A stretch of DNA of 34,299 bases, taken from Dehalococcoidia bacterium. GTDB lineage: Bacteria > Chloroflexota > Dehalococcoidia > SZUA-161. The DNA is taken from contig JACWAE010000097.1 in NCBI GenBank assembly GCA_014874385.1, positions 1 to 34,299 of the forward strand, written 5' to 3'. The stretch's first letter is position 1; the number at the start of each line of letters is the position of its first letter. The translations under genes were made by a program, and so were the position numbers. This document shows, in pieces, positions 23,987-31,391 of the stretch. The notes beneath the pieces were generated by a model. It worked only from the letters and a program-made list of their open reading frames with translations, made no database searches and was not told the DNA's origin.

Positions 23987-25237
23987 TTACCTGAATGTCT
24001 CAGCCACCTTGTCTATGGGGACGGTCTGCTGCTCACCCTTTGCCATGTTCCTTAGAACTACCGTCTTGCTTTTGACTTCATCATCGCCGATGATTATAGC
24101 GTATCGTGCTCCCGAGACATTGGCCTGTTTTAGCTGAGCCTTAAGGCTTCTCTCACTGAGGCTGGCGATGGCACTTATGCGTGATTTTCGCAGATGGGAG
24201 GTGAGTTTCATTGCTTCATCCCTGGCCTCTTTGCCCAGGTAGGCTACAAACACGGTGGGTGGAGGTAGGGCAGGGACAACAACATCTTGCTTCTTAAGAT
24301 TGAGCACCAGGCGCTCTATGCCGGTGGCGAAGCCGACCGCCGGCGTGGGCTTGCCGCCAAGCTGCTCGATAAGGTTGTCATATCTGCCGCCTCCGCCAAT
24401 GGCAACCTGAGATCCGGTTTCACCCTCCGGGGCAATCTCGAATACAGTTCTGGTGTAGTAATCCAGACCTCGCACCAGGCGGTGGCTGAGAGAAAACGGC
24501 AGGTTTAACAAATTGAGGTAGCTCTTTAACTGGTCGAAGTGGTCAGCGCATTCCGGGCAGAGATAATCTATGCTTCTCGGCGCTTGCTCAGTCGGAGCTA
24601 AGCAAGCCGGGTTCTTGCAGTCCAGAAGGCGCAGCGTATTCTTCGCCAGGCGACGCTTGCAATCGGGACAGAGCGAGTCTTTGTGTTGTGTGTAGTAAGT
24701 TTTCAGGCTTTCAAGGTACCGCGGACGACAGTCACTGCAGCCTATGCTGTTCAAACTGAGAGCAAGTCTTTTTAACCCCAAGTTTACATAAAGTTGCCAG
24801 GCTATACCGATTACCTCGGCATCGAGGGCTGGGTCGGCATCTCCTAGCGCTTCAACGCCGAACTGGTGATGCTCACGGTATCTTCCTGCCTGGGGGCGCT
24901 CATACCTGAAAATGGCGGCCATGTAGTAGAGCCTTACCGGCTGGGGAAGGTTATGCATACCGTGCTCAACATAGGCGCGGCACACCGGGGCAGTCCCCTC
25001 GGGGCGCAATGTAATCTGGTCTCCGCCTTTGTCCTCAAAGGAGTACATCTCCTTCTCAACGATGTCAGTGTCCTCGCCTATACTGCGCACGAAAAGATGG
25101 GCATCCTCGAAGGTTGGGGTATCGATGCGTTGATAGCCGTAGAGTTCACAAATAGCGGCTGCTGTCTGCTTGATATAACTCCAGTATCTCTGCTCTGGTG
25201 GCAATATATCCGAGGTGCCTCTTGGTGCCTGATACAA
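23987..25237 (-). CDS. hisS: Histidyl-tRNA synthetase
   Basis: 416 residues. Class II core: APRGTSDILPPEQ at the start, motif 2 TLRPEGTAPVCRAYVEHG, and the histidine-specific RGLDYYTRTVFEI; C-terminal anticodon domain from about 325. An insertion with several CxxC pairs (residues about 190-255), seen in other bacterial HisRS, may bind zinc. The start codon is TTG at 25237, supported by a strong AGGAGG 8 bases upstream. Own promoter at 25282-25310. Confidence 0.96.
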   Translation of the reverse strand: MYQAPRGTSDILPPEQRYWSYIKQTAAAICELYGYQRIDTPTFEDAHLFVRSIGEDTDIVEKEMYSFEDKGGDQITLRPEGTAPVCRAYVEHGMHNLPQPVRLYYMAAIFRYERPQAGRYREHHQFGVEALGDADPALDAEVIGIAWQLYVNLGLKRLALSLNSIGCSDCRPRYLESLKTYYTQHKDSLCPDCKRRLAKNTLRLLDCKNPACLAPTEQAPRSIDYLCPECADHFDQLKSYLNLLNLPFSLSHRLVRGLDYYTRTVFEIAPEGETGSQVAIGGGGRYDNLIEQLGGKPTPAVGFATGIERLVLNLKKQDVVVPALPPPTVFVAYLGKEARDEAMKLTSHLRKSRISAIASLSERSLKAQLKQANVSGARYAIIIGDDEVKSKTVVLRNMAKGEQQTVPIDKVAETFR

Positions 25238-25281
25238 TAAGAAAACCTCCTGTGCTCAAACACGTGATTTTTACGTTTAGC

Positions 25282-25310
25282 AGCATACAGCATCGGAAGT
25301 GGTTTGTAAA
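25282..25310 (-). promoter_or_regulatory. hisS promoter
   Basis: Minus strand: TTTACA (-35, 25305-25310), 17-bp spacer, TATGCT (-10, 25282-25287), giving a leader of about 38 bases. Only 5 bp separate this -35 from that of the rel promoter. Confidence 0.65.
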
Positions 25311-25315
25311 GAAGT

Positions 25316-25344
25316 TTGCATCCAAAACACCCTTGCAATATACT
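25316..25344 (+). promoter_or_regulatory. rel promoter
   Basis: TTGCAT (25316-25321), 17-bp spacer, TATACT (25339-25344). Predicted start about 25351, 20 bases before the rel ATG. Confidence 0.65.
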
Positions 25345-25372
25345 TTAGGGAGGGGATGGGGAAGGCGGGTTC

Positions 25373-27553
25373 ATGGATGTAAAGCCTCTTCTCGACAAGG
25401 TAAGAGAGTATCTCCCTGAAGACAAGCTGACTCTAGTGGAGAATGCCTATCAGTTTGCCCTGAAAGCTCATGGCAATCAGCTTCGCCTGTCAGGTGACCC
25501 CTTTATCACGCACCCAGTGGAGACAGCTATGATTGTGGCTGACCTTCAGCTCGATGAGACCTCTGTTGCTGCTGCATTACTACATGATGTACCTGAGGAC
25601 TGCGGGATTCCTTTCTCGGAGATTGAAAGTAAGTTTGGAGCGGAGGTGACAAAGCTTGTCGAGGGAGTAACCAGACTGGACAAAATATCATCCCAGGTTC
25701 AAAGTACCGGGCTTAAGAAGATCGCCGAAAGTGACGCCCAGGTGGAGAGCTTGCGCAAAATGTTCGTGGCTATGGCGGAGGATGTGCGCGTAGTGCTCAT
25801 TAAGCTGGCTGACAGGTTGCATAATATGCGTACCTTAAAAGCATTGACACCGGAGAAGCAACAGAGGATAGCTCAGGAGACGATGGATATCTATGCTCCT
25901 CTCGCACACCGACTGGGGATGTGGCAGCTCAGGTGGGAGTTGGAGGACCTGGCTTTTCGCTATCTGCAGCCTGATAAGTATCGTGAGACCGCCCGATTGG
26001 TAGCTGTTCGTAGAGCGACCCGTGAACGCTACATAGCTCAGGTGATCCAGATCCTCAGAGAGGAGCTGGAGAAAACTGGCATCAAAGCGGAGGTTACAGG
26101 AAGACCAAAGAGTCTCTACAGTGTGTATAGAAAGGTGCAGAAATACGCTGCTCAGGGCAAGGAGTTCAGCGATATCCACGACCTGCTTGCCTTACGTGTA
26201 ATGGTGGACACTATTCAGGACTGCTACAGCGCCCTGGGTGTCGTTCATAATCTGTGGCATCCGCTTCCTGACCAGTTCGATGATTTCATCGCTAACCCCA
26301 AAGAGAACATGTACCAGGCGCTCCACAGCACAGTGATGTGCCTGGGTGCCAGGCCACTGGAGGTACAGATACGTACCTACCGTATGCATCGTATTGCCGA
26401 ATACGGCGTTGCCGCTCACTGGAAGTACAAGGAAGGTGGGAAAACGGATATAGGGTTTGAGGAGAAGATAACCTGGCTCAGGCAGCTTATGGAGTGGCAA
26501 CGTGAGCTTAGCGGTACAGAGTTTATCGAGTCAATTAAGACTGACATCTTCCAGGACCAGGTTTTTGTGTATACTCCCAAGGGGGAGATAAAGGAGTTGC
26601 CCAGAGGAGCGACTCCGCTGGATTTTGCCTATCTAATTCATACTAACCTAGGGCATCGCTGCATCGGGGCTAAGGTGAATGGCAGGTTAGTTTCACTGGA
26701 CTATCAACTTCGTAACGGTGATACCATTGAGATCATGACAACCAAGGCAAGCCGTGGCCCTAGCCTCGACTGGCTTAATCCCAACCTGGGCTATGTCAAT
26801 ACCAATCAGGCGCAGCAGAGGATCAGGCAGTGGTTCCGACGCAGGGAGAAGACAGAGAATATCGAAAGAGGCAGGGAGATTCTGGAGAAGGAACTCCGGC
26901 GTCTGGGGGTAAGTTTTTCCGATCGAGAGGGGATTGCAAAACTCTTTAAATATGAGTCGGTCGAAGATTTTTTAGCGGCTATTGGTTGTGGCGATATCAG
27001 CCCCAACCAGATAGATTTTAAGCTTACCGCTCCTGAGGAACGGCCACAGCAAACTATCCCCGTAACTGCTCCTTCTAAGCCTAAATCGACATCCTCGGCA
27101 GTTACAGTGCTTGGTGTAGGCGACCTGCTGACTCATATTGCACCTTGCTGTCAGCCTGTGCCGGGTGACCAAATAATAGGCTTCATTACGCGTAGCAGAG
27201 GCATCACTATACACCGTAAGGATTGTCCTAATGTCCTCAATGAAGATGAAAAAGAAAGGCTGATTAAAGTGGAGTGGGGTGAGGCAGGGCTCTTATTCCC
27301 CGTGAATATCAAGGTTGAGGTCTGGGACCGTGTAGGTCTGTTGCGTGACGTCACTGCTCTTGTATCCGATGAAAAGATGAATATAACCTCGGTATCGTTG
27401 TCTGACAAGGAGCGTGGCGATGGCACGCTTACCATTTTCCTCACCGTCGATATAAAAGACATCGGCCAACTGTGGAGGCTCTTCTCCAAGATAGAGGGCG
27501 TGCCCGGTGTAATCAACGTGAGTCGCACCATGGATGTCAAACGCGAGGGGTAG
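25373..27553 (+). CDS. rel: (p)ppGpp synthetase/hydrolase, long RSH type
   Basis: 726 residues: HD hydrolase domain (HPVETA, ALLHDVPEDC, KLADRLHNMRT, all catalytic residues present), synthetase domain (GRPKSLYSVYRK, NMYQALHSTV, LEVQIRTYRMHRIAEYG), TGS (FVYTPKGEIKELPRGATPLDFA) and a C-terminal ACT domain (DRVGLLRDVTALV). It makes and degrades the starvation alarmone. In the synthetase loop, where bifunctional enzymes usually have a basic RxKD and RelA has acidic ExDD, this one reads QFDD, closer to RelA although the hydrolase looks intact. Start ATG with GGAAGG 7 bases upstream. Confidence 0.95.
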   Translation: MDVKPLLDKVREYLPEDKLTLVENAYQFALKAHGNQLRLSGDPFITHPVETAMIVADLQLDETSVAAALLHDVPEDCGIPFSEIESKFGAEVTKLVEGVTRLDKISSQVQSTGLKKIAESDAQVESLRKMFVAMAEDVRVVLIKLADRLHNMRTLKALTPEKQQRIAQETMDIYAPLAHRLGMWQLRWELEDLAFRYLQPDKYRETARLVAVRRATRERYIAQVIQILREELEKTGIKAEVTGRPKSLYSVYRKVQKYAAQGKEFSDIHDLLALRVMVDTIQDCYSALGVVHNLWHPLPDQFDDFIANPKENMYQALHSTVMCLGARPLEVQIRTYRMHRIAEYGVAAHWKYKEGGKTDIGFEEKITWLRQLMEWQRELSGTEFIESIKTDIFQDQVFVYTPKGEIKELPRGATPLDFAYLIHTNLGHRCIGAKVNGRLVSLDYQLRNGDTIEIMTTKASRGPSLDWLNPNLGYVNTNQAQQRIRQWFRRREKTENIERGREILEKELRRLGVSFSDREGIAKLFKYESVEDFLAAIGCGDISPNQIDFKLTAPEERPQQTIPVTAPSKPKSTSSAVTVLGVGDLLTHIAPCCQPVPGDQIIGFITRSRGITIHRKDCPNVLNEDEKERLIKVEWGEAGLLFPVNIKVEVWDRVGLLRDVTALVSDEKMNITSVSLSDKERGDGTLTIFLTVDIKDIGQLWRLFSKIEGVPGVINVSRTMDVKREG

Positions 27554-27566
27554 GTGGATCTCCTAA

Positions 27567-29384
27567 GTGGAACAAGGCTGGCTTAAGGAACAACTGAAAA
27601 CGCTGCCTGCAAAGCCAGGGGTTTATCTATTTAAGGATGAGGTGGGGAAGGTACTTTACGTAGGCAAAGCGTCCAGGCTGCGCCAGCGGGTAAGGTCTTA
27701 TTTCAGCGCTCCACATACGCTCGAACCGAAGCTACTTGGACTGATGAGCAGGGTGCAGAACCTTGACTTCATCGTCACCGATTCCGAGCAAGAAGCGATT
27801 ATTCTGGAAAACAACCTCATCAAGAAGAATCGTCCTGACTTCAATGTCAGGCTTAAGGACGATAAAAGCTATCCCTACATCAAGGTAAGCCTCAACGAAG
27901 AGTGGCCCCGCGTATTTCTGACCAGGCGCTTTGAGGATGACGGCGGGCGCTACTTCGGTCCCTACGCCAGCGCTGGCTCCGTGCGCAGGACGCTCGACCT
28001 GTTGAAAAAGCTGTTTCGCTATTGCTCTCCCAGATGGGTTATCACCGGCAGGAAGCCGCGCCCCTGCTTCGATTACTCTATCCGCCGCTGTGTCGGGGCT
28101 TGTAGCAGTGAGATAAGCAAGGATGAATATCGCGAGATCATAGACCAGGTCACCCTCTTTCTCGAAGGAAAGCATGAGAAAGTAGTTCGCGATTTGCGAC
28201 ATAAGATGGAACGGGCCGCAGATGCGATGAAGTTCGAGAAGGCAGCTACGCTGCGCGACCAGGTTCAGGCGGTGGAGAGTGTCACCGAGGGCCAGAAGAT
28301 TATCTCCGCCGGTGGGGGCGATGAGGATGTTATCGCATTCGCCAGGGAAAGGAATGAGGCTTGCGTGCAGATATTTTTTGTCCGCAGCGGCAAGCTCATC
28401 GGGAGGGAGAATTTTATACTGGAAGGGACGCAGGACGAAAAGCCCGGTCATATCATGGCTAGCTTTATCCAGCAATTCTATAGCTCTGCCCCATATGTAC
28501 CTCCGCAGATCTCGCTGCAGACTGAGCCCGAGGATATGCCGGTCATAGCCTCCTGGCTGAAGAGCATACGCGGCGGTAAGGTCAGTCTTAAAGTCCCCGA
28601 GCGTGGTCAGAAGAAGAAGCTGGTAGATATGGTGACCGAGAACGCCGAGCAGGCACTGGCCCAGCTCAAGGCGAAGTGGCTGGCTGATACCGGGAAAACA
28701 GCCGCCGCACTCAAGGAACTTCAGGAAAGGCTAGACCTGCCCAAGTTGCCCAACAGGATGGAGTGCTATGACATATCGAACATCCGGGGCACCTCCGCTG
28801 TAGGCAGTATGGTGGTCTTCGAGAACGGACGTCCCAAGCCTTCAGCCTATCGCCGCTTCAAGATAAAAACGGTGGAAAGCATAGACGACTACGCCATGAT
28901 GCAGGAGGTGCTCAGGCGTCGCTTCAAACGTGTCAAGGAGCAGGATGCTTCTTCCTGGGCCGTAATACCCGATCTGGTGTTGATAGACGGTGGCAGGGGG
29001 CATCTGACCTCCGCTCAAGAGGTGATGCAGGAGCTTGAGATAGATTCTATCCCTCTGGCCGCTCTGGCTAAGGAGAACGAGGAGGTCTTCTTACCCGGTG
29101 TAGCTGGGTCGCTGATCCTGCCTCGCGACTCCCAGGCGTTATATCTGTTGCAGCGTATCCGCGACGAGGCGCACCGTTTTGCCCTGTCGTATCACCTGCA
29201 TGTGCGTAAGAAGGCTGCATTGACTTCAGCCTGGTCAGTGCCCGGCATCGGCCCCAAGCGCAAACGCGCCCTGCTCAAGAAGTTTGGCTCTGTCAGGGCT
29301 GTAAAAGAAGCCTCGATGGAGGAGCTGATGGCAGTCTCAGGCATGACCAGGCAGTTGGCGGAGAGGGTGAAAGAAGGGTTGTAG
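27567..29384 (+). CDS. uvrC: Excinuclease ABC subunit C
   Basis: 605 residues, normal length. GIY-YIG nuclease (KPGVYLFKD...VLYVGKA, residues 14-90), UVR helix pair (near 200-235), RNase H-like C nuclease (CYDISNIRGTSAVGSMVVFE and LVLIDGGRGHLTSA) and helix-hairpin-helix end (VPGIGPKRKRALLKKFGS). Cuts both sides of DNA lesions with UvrAB. GTG start, with AGGTGG 9 bases upstream, 13 bp after rel, so probably co-transcribed. Confidence 0.95.
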   Translation: MEQGWLKEQLKTLPAKPGVYLFKDEVGKVLYVGKASRLRQRVRSYFSAPHTLEPKLLGLMSRVQNLDFIVTDSEQEAIILENNLIKKNRPDFNVRLKDDKSYPYIKVSLNEEWPRVFLTRRFEDDGGRYFGPYASAGSVRRTLDLLKKLFRYCSPRWVITGRKPRPCFDYSIRRCVGACSSEISKDEYREIIDQVTLFLEGKHEKVVRDLRHKMERAADAMKFEKAATLRDQVQAVESVTEGQKIISAGGGDEDVIAFARERNEACVQIFFVRSGKLIGRENFILEGTQDEKPGHIMASFIQQFYSSAPYVPPQISLQTEPEDMPVIASWLKSIRGGKVSLKVPERGQKKKLVDMVTENAEQALAQLKAKWLADTGKTAAALKELQERLDLPKLPNRMECYDISNIRGTSAVGSMVVFENGRPKPSAYRRFKIKTVESIDDYAMMQEVLRRRFKRVKEQDASSWAVIPDLVLIDGGRGHLTSAQEVMQELEIDSIPLAALAKENEEVFLPGVAGSLILPRDSQALYLLQRIRDEAHRFALSYHLHVRKKAALTSAWSVPGIGPKRKRALLKKFGSVRAVKEASMEELMAVSGMTRQLAERVKEGL

Positions 29385-29484
29385 GTTTCCCATCCCGCTG
29401 GTTTCTTGGATTAGCTGAGAAGGAGGTTCTGGAGCGTATTGGTAATAGTGGAGTTATTAGGGTGTCTATCTACCAACACTATTC

Positions 29485-29490
29485 TATAAT
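29485..29490 (+). promoter_or_regulatory. Possible -10 box for hicBA
   Basis: Perfect TATAAT 36 bp before the hicB ATG, in the 142-bp gap after uvrC. No good -35 at the right distance. Confidence 0.3.
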
Positions 29491-29526
29491 CTGCTTTGAT
29501 GATGTTGCTGTGAGGAGGTAAGGTTT

Positions 29527-29748
29527 ATGAGGACATATCGGGTGATTCTTGAGCCTAACGAGTCTGGTGGTTATACGGTCACTGTCCCCCTGTTGCCCGG
29601 GTGTATTAGCGAAGGCGACACCAGGAAGGAAGCCTTAGATAATATAAAAGAAGCCATAGAGCTTTATATCGAAAGCCTTCAGGAAGATGGTGAACCAATC
29701 CCCACTGAAGAATCTGTTGAGGAAGCTGTCGTAGAGGTTGCCGTTTGA
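29527..29748 (+). CDS. hicB: HicB-family antitoxin (short form)
   Basis: 73 residues. RTYRVILEPNESGGYTVTVP, PLLPGCISEGDTRKEALDNI and EAIELYIESLQEDGEPIP are the partial RNase H fold of HicB/UPF0150. The short form lacks a C-terminal DNA-binding domain. It neutralises the HicA ribonuclease. Strong ribosome site GAGGAGG. The downstream hicA is broken, so this antitoxin is an orphan here unless a HicA elsewhere needs it. Confidence 0.9.
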   Translation: MRTYRVILEPNESGGYTVTVPLLPGCISEGDTRKEALDNIKEAIELYIESLQEDGEPIPTEESVEEAVVEVAV

Positions 29749-29966
29749 AGCTTCCACGGGTCAGCGGCAAGCAAACCGTGGAAGCACTGCTGAGAGCATG
29801 ATTCACTGTACACCGCATCAAAGGAAGCCACTATATTCTTAAGAATGCCAAAACAGGTCGGAGGATAACGATACCCTATCACCGCAGGGAGCTTTCTTTA
29901 AAGACCCTACACGCCATTTTGAAACAGGCTTCATTAAGCCCCGAGGATTTCTCCGAATTGCTATAA
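29745..29966 (+). pseudogene. hicA: HicA toxin gene interrupted by one in-frame TGA
   Basis: From a TTG at 29745 (overlapping the hicB stop by 4 bp) the frame reads KLPRVSGKQTVEALLRA, then TGA at 29799-29801, then FTVHRIKGSHYILKN, a basic middle, and a C-terminus of TLHAILKQASLSPEDFSELL with a TAA at 29964-29966. Both halves are textbook HicA, including the catalytic His in KGSHY. The TGA sits where HicA has Gly (usual motif AGF), so a single GGA to TGA change explains it. There is no frameshift or start codon just after. Probably a recently killed mRNA interferase. Confidence 0.88.
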
Positions 29967-30034
29967 ACTCCCCCTAACGAGATTCCTATTGCCCTGATAG
30001 GGATAAGCACGGGGGAACTCGAAGTTGCCAGCCT

Positions 30035-31030
30035 TCAGGGTTTTACCAGTATCTTGGCTCCCTCGCCGCTGGTAGCTTTTTCGAAAGCCTCGTTAATTCT
30101 GTCCAGGGGCAAAACATCCGTTATCAGGGGAGCCACGTCGATCTTCTTTCCTGCTATCAGGTCCAGCGCAATGCTATACTCGGCGGGGTTAAAAAGCATG
30201 GAGCCTTTAATAGTCAGCTCCCTCAGCGCAATGCTGCCCACTATAATCTCAGCCAAGTTCAGGCAAACGCCCACAATGACGATTGTGCCGCCTTTTCTGG
30301 TCATGGTCATAGCTTGCATCGTCGGCGCAACAGCCCCGGCGCATTCGAATACTACGTCGGGGCCTCTGCCATTAGTAAGCTCGAGGATTCTGGCAGCGGG
30401 GTCAACTTTTTGGGCATCTATGACTTCGTCCACTGCACCCTTAGCTAGCTTGATTCTGGACTTGCTTGTCTCTGAGGCATAGACTGCCCTGGCTCCCGAT
30501 ATCCTGGCCAGCCGGGCCACAAGCTGCCCTATGGGTCCCAGGCCGAGGACTGCTACTACATCTCCCGTGAGCATGCCGGACAAGCGGACAGCGTGCAATG
30601 CCACTGCCGTGGGCTCAGCCAAAGCTGCCTCCTCATAGCTCAGCCCCGAAGGTAATTTATGAAGCTGTTTTTCTTTAGTCTTGGTATAGGTGGCGAAGCC
30701 TCCGGCGCTGGCACCCCACCTCTCTAAAAAGGTCTCGCAAAGCCCCATATCTCCCTGTGTGCACCAGTAACACTCGTTGCAGGAGCAGGCTGATTCGGCT
30801 GTGACCTTGTCGCCTGCTTGCCAGCCCTTCACCTCGGAGCCAACTGCAACAATGTCTCCGGCGTACTCGTGGCCGTATCGTCCGGGCATCCCCAGAATAT
30901 AGGTATGCAGGTCGGAGCCGCATATCCCGCAATATCGCACCTTTATCAGGACCTCATCTTTATCCAGTACCGGCCTGGGCGCCCTTTTTATGGCGAACTT
31001 CCTCTCGCCGACCACTACTGCTTCTCGCAT
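30035..31030 (-). CDS. Zinc-dependent medium-chain alcohol/polyol dehydrogenase
   Basis: 331 residues. Catalytic zinc site CGICGSDLHTY and GHEYAGDIV; structural zinc site with four Cys in SACSCNECYWCTQGDMGLC; Rossmann fold VVAVLGLGPIGQLVARLA. Closest in feel to the sorbitol/threonine dehydrogenase branch. Oxidises a secondary alcohol or polyol with NAD(P); the substrate is unknown. Downstream of the aldehyde oxidoreductase on the same strand, but separated by 361 bp of repeats with a terminator-like hairpin, so possibly transcribed apart. Confidence 0.9.
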   Translation of the reverse strand: MREAVVVGERKFAIKRAPRPVLDKDEVLIKVRYCGICGSDLHTYILGMPGRYGHEYAGDIVAVGSEVKGWQAGDKVTAESACSCNECYWCTQGDMGLCETFLERWGASAGGFATYTKTKEKQLHKLPSGLSYEEAALAEPTAVALHAVRLSGMLTGDVVAVLGLGPIGQLVARLARISGARAVYASETSKSRIKLAKGAVDEVIDAQKVDPAARILELTNGRGPDVVFECAGAVAPTMQAMTMTRKGGTIVIVGVCLNLAEIIVGSIALRELTIKGSMLFNPAEYSIALDLIAGKKIDVAPLITDVLPLDRINEAFEKATSGEGAKILVKP

Positions 31031-31391
31031 ATCAATGCCCTATCTATGGCTTTATTGGGCAGACACGCGGGTCTGCCCCTACGACTACTTATCAACCCCC
31101 TGTGTCCCCCAGTCTTGGGGGACTTTAAAAATTGGGGGACACCCCCAAACCCCCGGCAAAGGGGCTCTGCCCCTCTGCACACCCTGAAAATTGTTGTTAA
31201 TCGCTCGCTGTGGATGTTATCATCCCCGATGAGCAAAAAGACTTCATGGGGCAGACCCGCGTGTCTGCCCCTACGGATTTGGGTGGGTCGGAGCAGATGC
31301 TCCTGGCTACCCGTAACCCCAGCGAACACATGGATTCGCTCCTACGCTTGTCCCCCCTTTTCTAAAGGGGGTTAGGGGGATTAGGCGCCCC
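31031..31391. repeat. Composite repeat island between ADH and AOR genes
   Basis: 361 bp with no gene, made almost wholly of repeats: GTAG hairpin on the minus strand (31057-31082, GGGCAGAC/GTCTGCCC); G/C-run repeat copy 5 (31092-31190); GGATG hairpin copy (31212-31225); a second GGGCAGAC/GTCTGCCC hairpin (31248-31274) in the same orientation; and CCCCCCTTTTCTAAAGGGGG (31352-31371), the intact form of the site hit by the IS1595 element. Confidence 0.8.
31127..31148 (-). terminator. Terminator-like hairpin in repeat copy 5
   Basis: Minus strand: TTGGGGG-TGT-CCCCCAA followed by TTTTT. Placed to end the AOR transcript before the alcohol dehydrogenase gene. The other copies of this repeat keep the hairpin but lack the T run. 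Confidence 0.5.

Noticed and set aside
29799-29801. TGA as a recoded sense codon (glycine code or selenocysteine)
   Set aside because: TGA ends other genes such as hicB, the residue expected is ordinary Gly, and only this gene shows it; a nonsense mutation is simpler.
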